This document shows, piece by piece, positions 53,100-61,292 of a DNA stretch of 64,000 bases. Below the pieces are notes generated by a model. That model searched no databases and was not told the DNA's origin. It saw nothing but the letters and a program-made list of their open reading frames with translations. The stretch is from Roseiarcus sp036488815 (GTDB lineage Bacteria; Pseudomonadota; Alphaproteobacteria; Rhizobiales; Beijerinckiaceae), in NCBI GenBank assembly GCA_036488815.1, contig DASXGX010000081.1:1-64000 (forward strand). The letters are read 5' to 3'. The position numbers and the translations under genes are program-made. Position 1 is the stretch's first letter. Each line of letters begins with the position of its first letter.

Positions 53100-55700
53100 A
53101 TGCTGACGTCCGTCATCGTCAGGGTCATCGACTTTTGCCTGCGGCATGCGATCGCGGTCGTCATCGTCGCTCTGCTGGTCGCGGCGGCGGCGGCCGCCTA
53201 CGCCGGAACGCACTTCGCGATCAACTCCCAGATCGACGCGCTGCTGTCGAAGAACCTTCCCTGGCGACAACGGGAGATCGTTTTCGAACGCCAATTCCGT
53301 CGCTACGAGCTGATAGACGTCGTCGTCGAAGCGCCGACGCCTGAGCTGACCGCGGCGGCGACCACGGCGCTGACCGCAGCGCTGGCCAAGGACAAGGCAA
53401 GCTTCCGAACGGTCACCAATTCGAGCCCGGTGCAATTCTTCACCGAGCACGCGTTTCTGTTCCAGCCGAAAGACACGCTCGAGAAGACTATCGCCGGACT
53501 GACGCAAGGCGAACCTCTGATCCGCGACCTCGCCACCGACCCGAGCCTGCGCGGGCTCGTCTCGACGCTCGAAGATGTCCTCATCGGCGTCAGGCAGAAC
53601 AAGGTTACGCTCGACAGCACCGCCCATACGCTCAATGCCTTCTCCGACACGCTCGACAACGTGTTGGCGGGGCGCCCGTCGAGCTTCTCCTGGCGCGTGC
53701 TGCTCCAGGGCAAGCCTGCGGAATCCTATGAAAAGCGCGGCTTCATCGAGGTGCGCCCCGTGCTCGACTATTCCTCGGTGCAGCCGGGCCATGCGGCGAC
53801 CCAGGCCTTGAGGCGGATCGCCGCGGGCATTGCGCCAGCGTATCAGGCGAGCGTGCGGCTCACCGGTCCGGTCGCGATGGCCGACGAGGAATTCGGCACC
53901 ATCAAGGAAAACGCTGGGCGCAACGGCGCGATCACCTTCGCCATCGTCCTCCTTATCCTATGGCTCGCGCTGCGCTCCGTCCGGCTGATCCTCGCCGTGT
54001 TCATCAATCTCCTCGTCGGGCTGCCGCTGACCGCGGCGCTCGGCCTTTATCTGGTTGGCGCGTTCAACGTCATTTCGGTGTATTTCGCCGTGCTGTTCGT
54101 TGGCATCGGGGTCGATTTTGCGATCCAATACAGCGTACGCTATCGCTCCGAGCGGCATACGATCGTCGATCTCCCCAAAGCGATACGGAGCGCCGGCTTC
54201 CACGTCGCAGCGCCCCTGACGCTCGCGGGCTGCGCGACCGCGGCGGGCTTCTTTTCGTTCCTCCCGACCGATTACAAAGGCGTTTCGGAGCTCGGCCTGA
54301 TCGCCGGGTTCGGCATGCTGATCGCCTATGCGACCAGCGTCTCCGTCCTGCCGGCGCTGATCCGCCTGCTCAACCCGCCCGGCGAGCCGGAGGCGCTCGG
54401 CTATACCGCGCTGGCGCCGGTTGACGAATTCCTGGCGCGCCATCGCATTCCGATCATCGTCGGCGTCGCCGTCGTCGTGATCGGCGCCCTGCCCCTGCTC
54501 TTCTGGCTGCGCTTCGACTTCAACCCGATCAACCTGCGCAACCCGAAGACCGAATCGATCGCCACCTATCTCGAACTCGCGCGCGATCCCTCGACCAACG
54601 TGAATGCGATCGAGGTGCTCGCCCCCAGCGTCACCGCGGCGAAGGCGATCTCGGCCCGCGTGACCAAGCTGCCGGAAGTCTCCCATGCGACGACGCTTTC
54701 GAGCTTCATCCCCGAACAGCAGGAGGAGAAGCTGCCGCTGATCCAGGCGGCTGCGTCCAAACTCGCCGACGCTTTCGATCCCAAAAACGCGATCGCGCCG
54801 CCTTCGGACGCGGAAGTCGTCGACGCCCTCAATGAGGGCGCGCAGCGCCTCACGGAGGCCGCCGCCGACGAGAAGGATGTGGGGCCCGGCGCGGCTGCGG
54901 CAAAGCGCCTCGCCGGCGACATGTCCGCGCTGGCCAAAGCCCCGCCCGCCACACGCGCACAGGCGGATGCGGTCTTCATAACGCCGCTGCGCGCCAACCT
55001 TACGGATTTGCACGACGCGTTGCAGGCGCAGCGGGTCACCGAGGCGACCTTGCCCCCCGATCTTGTGCGCGACTGGGTGACGCCCGACGGGAGGGCGCGC
55101 GTCTCGATCGCGCCGCGCGACAACCCCAGCGACAATGACGCGATGCGACGCTTCGCGGCGGCGGTGCTCGCGGTCGAACCGACTGCGACCGAGGGCCCGA
55201 TCACCGTTCTCGAGGCGGGCCGAACCGTCATACACGCCTTCATCGAGGCGGGACTCTGGGCTCTGCTGTCGATCGCGATCCTGCTGTGGCTGGTGCTGAG
55301 ACGGATCAGCGACGTTCTGCTCACCCTCATCCCGTTGCTGCTCGCCGGCGTCGTGACGCTCGAACTCTGCTCGTTGATCGGAATGCCGCTGAACTTCGCC
55401 AACATCATCGCCTTTCCGCTTCTGCTCGGCGTCGGGGTGGCGTTCAAAATCTACTACATCATGGCTTGGCGCGAAGGGACGACGCACCTCTTGCAGACAA
55501 GCCTGACCCGCGCGGTCATCTTCAGCGCGCTGACGACCGCGACCGCGTTCGGCAGCCTGATGTTCGCCTCCCATCCCGGCACGTCGAGCATGGGCAAGCT
55601 GCTCGCTTTGTCCTTGGTCACGACCCTCGCGGCCGCAGTGCTGTTCCAACCGATTTTGATGGGCAAACCCCGTAATGCGGCGGCTGGCCCGAGCCCTTGA
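53100..55700 (+). CDS. hpnN: hopanoid transporter HpnN (RND/MMPL superfamily)
   Basis: 866-residue inner-membrane protein with about 12 transmembrane helices in two RND halves: an N-terminal helix (about residues 14-34), a periplasmic domain, helices about 275-430 with ISVYFAVLFVGIGVDFAIQY, a second periplasmic part, and C-terminal helices about 715-855 with NIIAFPLLLGVGVAFKIYYI. HpnN moves hopanoids to the outer membrane in Rhodopseudomonas. 73 bp after hpnH in the same direction. Confidence 0.95.
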   Translation: MLTSVIVRVIDFCLRHAIAVVIVALLVAAAAAAYAGTHFAINSQIDALLSKNLPWRQREIVFERQFRRYELIDVVVEAPTPELTAAATTALTAALAKDKASFRTVTNSSPVQFFTEHAFLFQPKDTLEKTIAGLTQGEPLIRDLATDPSLRGLVSTLEDVLIGVRQNKVTLDSTAHTLNAFSDTLDNVLAGRPSSFSWRVLLQGKPAESYEKRGFIEVRPVLDYSSVQPGHAATQALRRIAAGIAPAYQASVRLTGPVAMADEEFGTIKENAGRNGAITFAIVLLILWLALRSVRLILAVFINLLVGLPLTAALGLYLVGAFNVISVYFAVLFVGIGVDFAIQYSVRYRSERHTIVDLPKAIRSAGFHVAAPLTLAGCATAAGFFSFLPTDYKGVSELGLIAGFGMLIAYATSVSVLPALIRLLNPPGEPEALGYTALAPVDEFLARHRIPIIVGVAVVVIGALPLLFWLRFDFNPINLRNPKTESIATYLELARDPSTNVNAIEVLAPSVTAAKAISARVTKLPEVSHATTLSSFIPEQQEEKLPLIQAAASKLADAFDPKNAIAPPSDAEVVDALNEGAQRLTEAAADEKDVGPGAAAAKRLAGDMSALAKAPPATRAQADAVFITPLRANLTDLHDALQAQRVTEATLPPDLVRDWVTPDGRARVSIAPRDNPSDNDAMRRFAAAVLAVEPTATEGPITVLEAGRTVIHAFIEAGLWALLSIAILLWLVLRRISDVLLTLIPLLLAGVVTLELCSLIGMPLNFANIIAFPLLLGVGVAFKIYYIMAWREGTTHLLQTSLTRAVIFSALTTATAFGSLMFASHPGTSSMGKLLALSLVTTLAAAVLFQPILMGKPRNAAAGPSP

Positions 55701-55726
55701 CGCAGCGTTAAGACAAGGAGTCCGAC

Positions 55727-55960
55727 GTGACAATTGCTAGGCTTTCACTGGTTCTGCTCTTCACGAGCGTATCCTCTCTGGCGCTGGCGCAGTCATCCGG
55801 CACGCCGCAGGAACAGGCGGCTTGCCAATCCGACGTGCGCAGGTTGTGCAGCCGCGTTCCGCGAGGCTCGGACAACATGGAATATCTGAAATGCCTCGAG
55901 CTCAATCGCGATAGGCTCTCGAAGCAATGCCTCGCCGTCCTGATCGACCACGGGCGCTAG
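55727..55960 (+). CDS. small cysteine-containing exported protein
   Basis: 77 residues with a Sec signal (MTIARLSLVLLFTSVSSLALA) and a mature part of about 55 residues with four cysteines (ACQSDVRRLCSRVP, YLKCLELNRDRLSKQC), a spacing suggesting two disulfides in a helical hairpin. GTG start at 55727 with AAGGAG upstream, 26 bp after hpnN. Similar small cysteine-rich exported proteins are found after hpnN in related genomes only as far as I recall; the function is unknown. Confidence 0.75.
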   Translation: MTIARLSLVLLFTSVSSLALAQSSGTPQEQAACQSDVRRLCSRVPRGSDNMEYLKCLELNRDRLSKQCLAVLIDHGR

Positions 55961-56094
55961 GCCATGGAGGCGATCTCGCGCATCGCCGATCGTTCATGCG
56001 TTGCCGCGATCATCCGGCGTCGGCGCCATCGCGATTCGCTCTCGGCGGACCGCGATGGCGCGGCCTGGCGCGCGTTCAATTGCGGAGGTTTTCG

Positions 56095-56601
56095 ATGAAG
56101 GCAGCAATCGTCGCCGCCCTCGCATTCGCGGTGCTGACAAGCGGCAGCGCCCATGCCCAGCCGCTTCCCACTGCAAAGGGGTTTTGGGAGGAAGTCGACG
56201 ACCAGGGCAAAGTCGGCGCCTGGTTCTACTTCACCGAGAAGGACGGGCTCTACAGCGGCCGCCTCGTCAGAATGTTCAAGAAACCGGGCGAGCCGACCTT
56301 CACCGTCTGCTCCAAGTGCCAGGGCGACCAGAAGAACGCGCGCATGCTCGGCCTGACCATTGTCAGCGGCATGAAGCGGGATGGCCTCAAGTACACGGAG
56401 GGGAGCATTCTCGATCCGCGCGACGGCACCATCTACCACGCGCAGATGGAGCTCAGCGAGGACGGAAACAAGCTCTCGGTGCGCGGTTATCTCGGCATCC
56501 CGCTTCTCGGCCAGACGCAGGTCTGGAACCGGCTGCCCGACGACACGATCGCCGCCGCGGATATTCCCAAGGAAGTGCTCGCCCCCGCGCCCAAGCCGTG
56601 A
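56095..56601 (+). CDS. DUF2147 exported protein
   Basis: 168 residues with signal peptide (MKAAIVAALAFAVLTSGSAHA). The mature part has the DUF2147 pattern: GFWEEVDDQGKVGAWFYF, CSKCQGDQKNARMLGLTIVSG, EGSILDPRDGTIYHAQMELS, GYLGIPLLGQTQVW. The two cysteines in CSKC are kept. GGAGG lies before ATG 56095. Same direction as hpnN, so it may be part of the hopanoid transcription unit. Function of the family unknown; an envelope lipid-binding role is speculation. Confidence 0.9.
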   Translation: MKAAIVAALAFAVLTSGSAHAQPLPTAKGFWEEVDDQGKVGAWFYFTEKDGLYSGRLVRMFKKPGEPTFTVCSKCQGDQKNARMLGLTIVSGMKRDGLKYTEGSILDPRDGTIYHAQMELSEDGNKLSVRGYLGIPLLGQTQVWNRLPDDTIAAADIPKEVLAPAPKP

Positions 56602-56968
56602 TGCGCGGCGACGTGACGGCTTCCTCCATCAAGCGGCGTCGGACGCGTCCGCTGAGCGCCACCTTGTCCAGACCGAGTTCCTCGGCCACCCTTGCGAGCG
56701 CGTGACGCCGAGCGGCTCGAGCGCTCGATCGACGATGCTGGGCCGCAGACACAAGACGTCTTTGAGGCGACGAAGCCGAGCCCAAGCTCTCCGGTGAAGT
56801 CGTAGGGCATAGTCAATTTCGCTCCGCACGCGTCTCTGTCCGCGCCCCGTTGGCTCGCCTCCACCCCTCGGACCTTGCTTGCGATCCCGTTAGAGACTTT
56901 GTTGGGCCGATGTAAATGGGCTACATCGGCATGCGACGCGATCGCATCGTCGTGGGGGGGGAATCGAT
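56602..56968 (+). other. 367-bp gap without recognised gene
   Basis: Between the DUF2147 gene and the SAHH-like gene. Frames on both strands give no recognisable product. Near its end, a G8 run (about 56954-56961) just before the start codon may act as the ribosome site of the following gene. The rest shows nothing I can name. Confidence 0.5.
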
Positions 56969-58162
56969 ATGCCGGAAGTTCTGTCGGAGGACGCGCTTCT
57001 TGAACGCGGGCGACAGCGGCTCGAATGGGTCCGTTCGCGAATGGTGCTGCTTGCGGCCTTGCGCGGCGAATTTGAATCCGCGAAGCCCTTTGCGGGACTC
57101 AAGATCGGCATGTCGCTGCACATCGAACCCAAGACGGCGGTTCTCGTCGAGACGCTGGCGGCCGGAGGCGCGTCGATCGTCGGCACGGGCAACTTCGGTT
57201 CGACGCAAGACGATGTCGTCGCAGCCTTGCGCGCCGAGGGCCTGGAGATTTTCGGACGGCGCGACGTGACCCGCGAGGAGCACTTGCGCAACGTCGACAG
57301 AGTCGTCGAGGCGCGCCCCGATATCCTGCTGGACAACGGCGCCGACCTCAACGCAGCCGCGCTGCGGCTCGGCCTCGCTGAGGGCATACGCGGCGCAACC
57401 GAAGAGACGACGTCCGGCGGCGATCGCTTGCGCAGCGACTACAGGGGCAAAGTGCCCTTCCCCGTCATCGTCATCAACGACAGCCCCTTGAAGCAGATCG
57501 TCGAGAACAAGCACGCCGTCGGCCAGGGCGCCGTCGAAAGCCTGATGCGAATGACCAACCTCATCATCAACGGCCGGCGCTTCGTCGTCGTCGGCTACGG
57601 TTGGTGCGGTCGCGGCATCGCGAAATATCTGAAGGCGCTCGGCGGCCTCGTCGGCGTCGTCGAGATCGATCCCGTCAAGGCGCTCGAAGCGGTGATGGAC
57701 GGCTTTCAGGTCGGCCCGCTCGCTGAGCTCGCGGCCTGGGGACAGGTGTTCGTGACCGCGACAGCGCGCGAACGCGTCGTCGGCGGCGCGGCCTTCGACC
57801 TCATGGCGGACGGCGCGGTGTTCGCCAATTGCGGCCATTGGGACACCGAGATCGACGTGGCGGCGTTGCGAGCGCGCGCTGTTTCCACACGACGGCTGGG
57901 CGACATGATCGAGCAGTTTGCGATGGCGGACGGACGGACGCTGACGCTGCTTGCGGAGGGGCGCATGGCAAACCTCGCGGGCGCAGAGCCCAAGGGCAAT
58001 TCCATCGAGTCGATGGACCTCGGTTTCATGCTTCAGGCGCTTTCGCTCCAACGCATCGCAACCGATCCAGGCTCGCTCGCGCGCGGCCCGCAACCGGTGC
58101 CCGCCGACATCAACGACATGCTCGCGCGACGGATGCTCCTCGCGATGGGCGCGCGCTGCTAG
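56969..58162 (+). CDS. adenosylhomocysteinase-like protein with altered active-site motifs
   Basis: 397 residues, shorter than bacterial SAHH (about 470) and closer to archaeal size. Matches include LHIEPKTAVLVETLAAGGA (about residues 50-68), GNFGSTQDDVVAAL, TEETTSGGDRL (about 145-155), NAD-binding VVGYGWCGRGIAKYL (about 207-221) and GHWDTEID (about 290-297). Differences: the usual LDDGGD is LDNGAD, the K-x3-D pair reads KQIVE, and the GHPS segment after NLA is PKGNS (about 336-340). The C-terminal lysine/tyrosine tail of true SAHH is missing. It probably binds NAD and an adenosyl-type ligand but may act on another substrate. Followed after 27 bp by a nucleoside hydrolase. Confidence 0.82.
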   Translation: MPEVLSEDALLERGRQRLEWVRSRMVLLAALRGEFESAKPFAGLKIGMSLHIEPKTAVLVETLAAGGASIVGTGNFGSTQDDVVAALRAEGLEIFGRRDVTREEHLRNVDRVVEARPDILLDNGADLNAAALRLGLAEGIRGATEETTSGGDRLRSDYRGKVPFPVIVINDSPLKQIVENKHAVGQGAVESLMRMTNLIINGRRFVVVGYGWCGRGIAKYLKALGGLVGVVEIDPVKALEAVMDGFQVGPLAELAAWGQVFVTATARERVVGGAAFDLMADGAVFANCGHWDTEIDVAALRARAVSTRRLGDMIEQFAMADGRTLTLLAEGRMANLAGAEPKGNSIESMDLGFMLQALSLQRIATDPGSLARGPQPVPADINDMLARRMLLAMGARC

Positions 58163-58189
58163 CTGATCTTCCACGACAAAGGCGACGCC

Positions 58190-59152
58190 ATGCGAACTTT
58201 CCTCATCGACACCGATACGGCCTCCGACGACGCGGTGGCGATCATGATGGCGCTCTCGGCGCCCGACGTGCACGTTTGCGGCCTGACGACCGTCGCCGGC
58301 AACGTCGGGCTCGAACAGGCGACGCGCAACGCGCTCCTGACGGCAGAGGTCTGCGGCGTCGACGTTCCCGTGTTCGCCGGCGCCGCAGCGCCGCTCACGC
58401 GGGCGCATGAGCACGCCCATTGGTTCCACGGCGAGGACGGCCTCAGCGACCGCAACTATCCCGCGCCCAAGCGCCACGCGGAGCGCGAACATGCAGTCGA
58501 CGCAATCTCCCGGCTTTGCCGCGCGGAGCCCGGCCTGACGCTCGTCACGCTCGGTCCGCTTACGAATGTCGCGCTGGCGCTGGCGCGCGATCCGGGGCTC
58601 GCCTTCAGCATCGGGCGCTGCGTCGTGATGGGCGGCGCGCCCTGCTGCGAGGGCAATGTCACTCCCGCCGCGGAGTACAACATTTGGGTTGATCCCGAGG
58701 CCGCCCGCATGGTCTTTCGCTCCGGCCTGCCGATCGAAATGGTCGGCTGGCAGGTCTCGCGCGGCGAAAGCGTGCTGAACGATGGCGAGATCCCCGCCCT
58801 CCAGGCGCTGGGGACCAAGAAGGCGCGCTTCGCCGTCGAATGCAATACGCGCGCGAAGGAGGCCTACTTCACCCAAACCGGCGAGGCGGGCCTCTCGCTG
58901 GCCGATCCGACCGCAATGGCGGTGGCGATTGATCGCACGATCGGAACCGCATGGAGCCGCCATCTCGTCGAAATCGAGTGCGCCAGCGAATTGACGCGCG
59001 GCATGACGATCGTCGACCGCCTCAACGTCGCACATGACACGAACAACGCCGTGCCCTGGAAGGACGCGCTCGAGCGCGACGCGAAAGCCGACATCTGCTG
59101 GACGATCGACGCCGTGAGGTTCAAGGCGATGATGACCGATGCGTTGAAATAG
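58190..59152 (+). CDS. inosine/uridine-preferring-type nucleoside hydrolase
   Basis: 320 residues. The calcium-binding N-terminal motif appears as LIDTDTASDDAVAIM (about residues 5-19; the family consensus is DTDPGxDDA), and VTLGPLTNVALALARDP (about 120-136) and AAEYNIWVDPEAA (about 162-174) are also typical. Hydrolyses the N-glycosidic bond of ribonucleosides, giving free base and ribose. No signal peptide. Tightly linked (27 bp) to the SAHH-like gene, so the two may act in sequence on adenosine-containing compounds. Confidence 0.92.
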   Translation: MRTFLIDTDTASDDAVAIMMALSAPDVHVCGLTTVAGNVGLEQATRNALLTAEVCGVDVPVFAGAAAPLTRAHEHAHWFHGEDGLSDRNYPAPKRHAEREHAVDAISRLCRAEPGLTLVTLGPLTNVALALARDPGLAFSIGRCVVMGGAPCCEGNVTPAAEYNIWVDPEAARMVFRSGLPIEMVGWQVSRGESVLNDGEIPALQALGTKKARFAVECNTRAKEAYFTQTGEAGLSLADPTAMAVAIDRTIGTAWSRHLVEIECASELTRGMTIVDRLNVAHDTNNAVPWKDALERDAKADICWTIDAVRFKAMMTDALK

Positions 59153-59189
59153 ACCGGCCTCGCGCGCGCCCTACAGGTTACGGAATCGC

Positions 59190-60119
59190 CTACGCTCCAA
59201 TCTCCCGCAGCCGCTTCGTCTGCCGCTCGATCAGCCGCTCGACATCGGCGATGTCCGCCGCCGACAGTTTCGCGCCCGGTTTGCGCAGCGCCGGCGAGGT
59301 GATCGCGCCGCGCTTGGCGAGCACGTATTTGCGCACCGCGAGCCCGATACCCTGCTGCTGTTCGTAACGCGCCAAAGGCAGGTAGGCGTCGAAGACGTCC
59401 TGGGCGCGTGCGGGATCGCCGGCGCGATGCGCCTTCACGACCTCGATCATCATCTCGGGGAACGCGAAGCCGGTCATCGCCCCGTCGGCGCCGCGCGCGA
59501 GCTCCTCGGGCAGGAACAGGCCGCCGTTGCCGGTCAGGATCGAGACCCGCCGCGCGCCCTTGTCGCTCGCCGCGCGCAGCGCGCCGATCTTGTTGAGGCC
59601 GGGCCAATCCTCGTGCTTGACCATGACGCAGCTCGGCAGCGCTGCGATGACGCGCAGGATCACCGCGGGAGGAATCTGCACGGTCGTGACCAGCGGATAA
59701 TCCTGCAGGACGAAGGGAATGGCGCCCAGCGTCTCCGCGACGCCCTCGAAATAATTGAAAATCTGGTCGTCGGTGCGCACTTGCGCGGAGGGGGCGACCA
59801 TGACGCCCGCCGCCCCGGCCTCCATCGCGCTGACCGCAAGCTCCTTCATCGGCGCGAAACCCGGCGCCGAAACGCCCACGACGACGGGAACGCGCCCGGC
59901 GACGCGCGCGATCACGCAACGCAAGAACGTGCGCGCCTCCTCGGCGGAGAGCTTTGGCGCCTCCCCCATCACGCCGAGAATCGTCAGACCATCCGCGCCG
60001 CGGTCGAGATAAAAATCGACCATCCGCTCGGCGCTCAGAAGATCGAGCGCGCCGTCGTCGCGAAACGGGGTCGCCCCAATCACGAACACGCCGCGGGCTT
60101 TTTCGTCGAGCAAGGCCAT
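59190..60119 (-). CDS. dihydrodipicolinate synthase/N-acetylneuraminate lyase family protein
   Basis: 309 residues, TIM-barrel class I aldolase. Schiff-base lysine in VMVKHEDWPG (about residue 165), Tyr in FVLQDYPLV, and GVMGEAPKLSAEE at about residues 49-61 (GxxGE of the family). Substrate not predictable: members include DapA, KDG aldolase and decarboxylating enzymes. ATG 60119 (MALLDEKARG) has AAGGAA upstream and is preferred to 60134. Downstream end of the leftward catabolic cluster; converges with the nucleoside hydrolase. Confidence 0.88.
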   Translation of the reverse strand: MALLDEKARGVFVIGATPFRDDGALDLLSAERMVDFYLDRGADGLTILGVMGEAPKLSAEEARTFLRCVIARVAGRVPVVVGVSAPGFAPMKELAVSAMEAGAAGVMVAPSAQVRTDDQIFNYFEGVAETLGAIPFVLQDYPLVTTVQIPPAVILRVIAALPSCVMVKHEDWPGLNKIGALRAASDKGARRVSILTGNGGLFLPEELARGADGAMTGFAFPEMMIEVVKAHRAGDPARAQDVFDAYLPLARYEQQQGIGLAVRKYVLAKRGAITSPALRKPGAKLSAADIADVERLIERQTKRLREIGA

Positions 60120-60169
60120 CGCAATTTCCTTCATTTCGGTCCGGCGAGGCGACGATAGACGGTTCGCCC

Positions 60170-60499
60170 CTACTCCGGTTTCTTGCCATGCGCCGTCACG
60201 AGCGGATGATCAAGCTGCGTGACATGGCCAGCCGCGCCGCCCGGCGAGCCCCACCCGGTGACCTCGGGGCCGAAGAACTCCGCGTTCGCGCCGCGGAATG
60301 CGCCTTCGGCCGCCGGCAAGTCGGCTTCGGCGTAAATCGCATCGACCGGACAGATCGAAAGACAAAGGCCGCAATCGATGCACTCGGTCGGCTGGATGTA
60401 CATCATCCGGCCGCCCTCGTAGATGCACTCGACCGGACAGACGTCGCGGCAGGCGCCGTCCTTGACGTCGATGCATGCCGAAGCGATCACATAGGCCAT
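60170..60499 (-). CDS. ferredoxin (7Fe type)
   Basis: 109 residues. Cysteine pattern ACIDVKDGACRDVCPVECIY followed by ECIDCGLCLSICPVDAIY, as in bacterial 7Fe ferredoxins with one [3Fe-4S] and one [4Fe-4S] cluster; the second cysteine of the first motif (free in Azotobacter ferredoxin I) is replaced. The C-terminus is extended by about 50 residues compared with minimal forms. Probably an electron donor or acceptor for the FAD oxidoreductase of the same cluster. Confidence 0.92.
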   Translation of the reverse strand: MAYVIASACIDVKDGACRDVCPVECIYEGGRMMYIQPTECIDCGLCLSICPVDAIYAEADLPAAEGAFRGANAEFFGPEVTGWGSPGGAAGHVTQLDHPLVTAHGKKPE

Positions 60500-60515
60500 C
60501 GCAGCCTCCGTGCGC

Positions 60516-61292
60516 TCAGCGGCCGCGCCACTGCGGCGCCCGCTTCTCCTGGAAGGCGCGCACGCCCTCTTCCTGATCGGACGACTGGAGCGCCTCGACG
60601 AGCGCGGGCAGCCGCAACATTTGCGCTTCCTTCGCCGAGAGCCGCTCGCCTGCCCGCACCATCTGCTTGATCGCGCGCACCGAAAGCGGGGCGCAGGCGA
60701 GAATGTCGGCGACCCAACGCGCGACGGCGTCGTCGAGCTCCTCGATCGCCACGACCTCGTTGACGAGGGCGAAGCGCAACGCCTCCGCCGCGCCGATGCG
60801 CCGACCGGTCAACAACATCCCCATTGCCTGCACATGCGGAATGCGGCGCGTCAGCGTCGCGATGCCGCCGTCGAGCGCAAGGCGGCCGACGCGTGGCTCG
60901 GGCAGACCGAAGGTGGCGTTCGCCGAAGCGACGACGATGTCGCAGCCCAGCATCATCTCCATGCCGCCGCCGAGCGCATGGCCGTTGACGCGCGCGATCA
61001 CCGGCACGTCAAGCGTGTCACGCAGCGCGATGCCGCCGAAGCCGCCCGGGCGCGGCGTCGCCCAATATTCGAGGCCGCTCGCGCCGCTGCCGCCCTTCAT
61101 GTCGGCGCCGGTGCAGAAGGCGCGTGTCCCCGCCCCCGTGAGCACGACCACGCGGATGTCGCGGTCGCGCTCGATCGCCTCCCAGACGCGCATCAGCTCC
61201 TGTTCGGTCGCCTGATCGACCGCATTGAGCCGATCCGGCCGGTCGAGGGTGACGCGCGCGACGTGGTCGGCGACGGCGAAGGTGACGCTCAC
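60516..61292 (-). CDS. enoyl-CoA hydratase/isomerase family protein
   Basis: 258 residues from GTG 61292 (MSVTFAVADHVARVTLDRPD), overlapping the CaiB gene stop. The frame is open upstream, but that part belongs to the other reading. Oxyanion-hole segments FCTGADMKGG (about residues 61-70) and NGHALGGGMEMMLGCDIVVA (about 98-117) and the C-terminal RAFQEKRAPQWRGR are typical crotonase features. Likely acts on the CoA ester formed by the CaiB-type transferase. Confidence 0.9.
   Translation of the reverse strand: MSVTFAVADHVARVTLDRPDRLNAVDQATEQELMRVWEAIERDRDIRVVVLTGAGTRAFCTGADMKGGSGASGLEYWATPRPGGFGGIALRDTLDVPVIARVNGHALGGGMEMMLGCDIVVASANATFGLPEPRVGRLALDGGIATLTRRIPHVQAMGMLLTGRRIGAAEALRFALVNEVVAIEELDDAVARWVADILACAPLSVRAIKQMVRAGERLSAKEAQMLRLPALVEALQSSDQEEGVRAFQEKRAPQWRGR

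Noticed and set aside
53958..55733. 591-residue reverse open frame
   Set aside because: Antisense of hpnN with no recognisable domain.
55964..56098. 44-residue ORF overlapping the DUF2147 start (ATGA)
   Set aside because: The overlap looks like coupling, but there is no ribosome site, the composition is Arg-rich and the DUF2147 gene has its own GGAGG. Probably chance.
56921..59035. 704-residue reverse open frame
   Set aside because: It is the exact antisense of the SAHH-like and nucleoside hydrolase genes, has low-complexity Arg/Asp/Ala composition and no domain. A GC-rich shadow.
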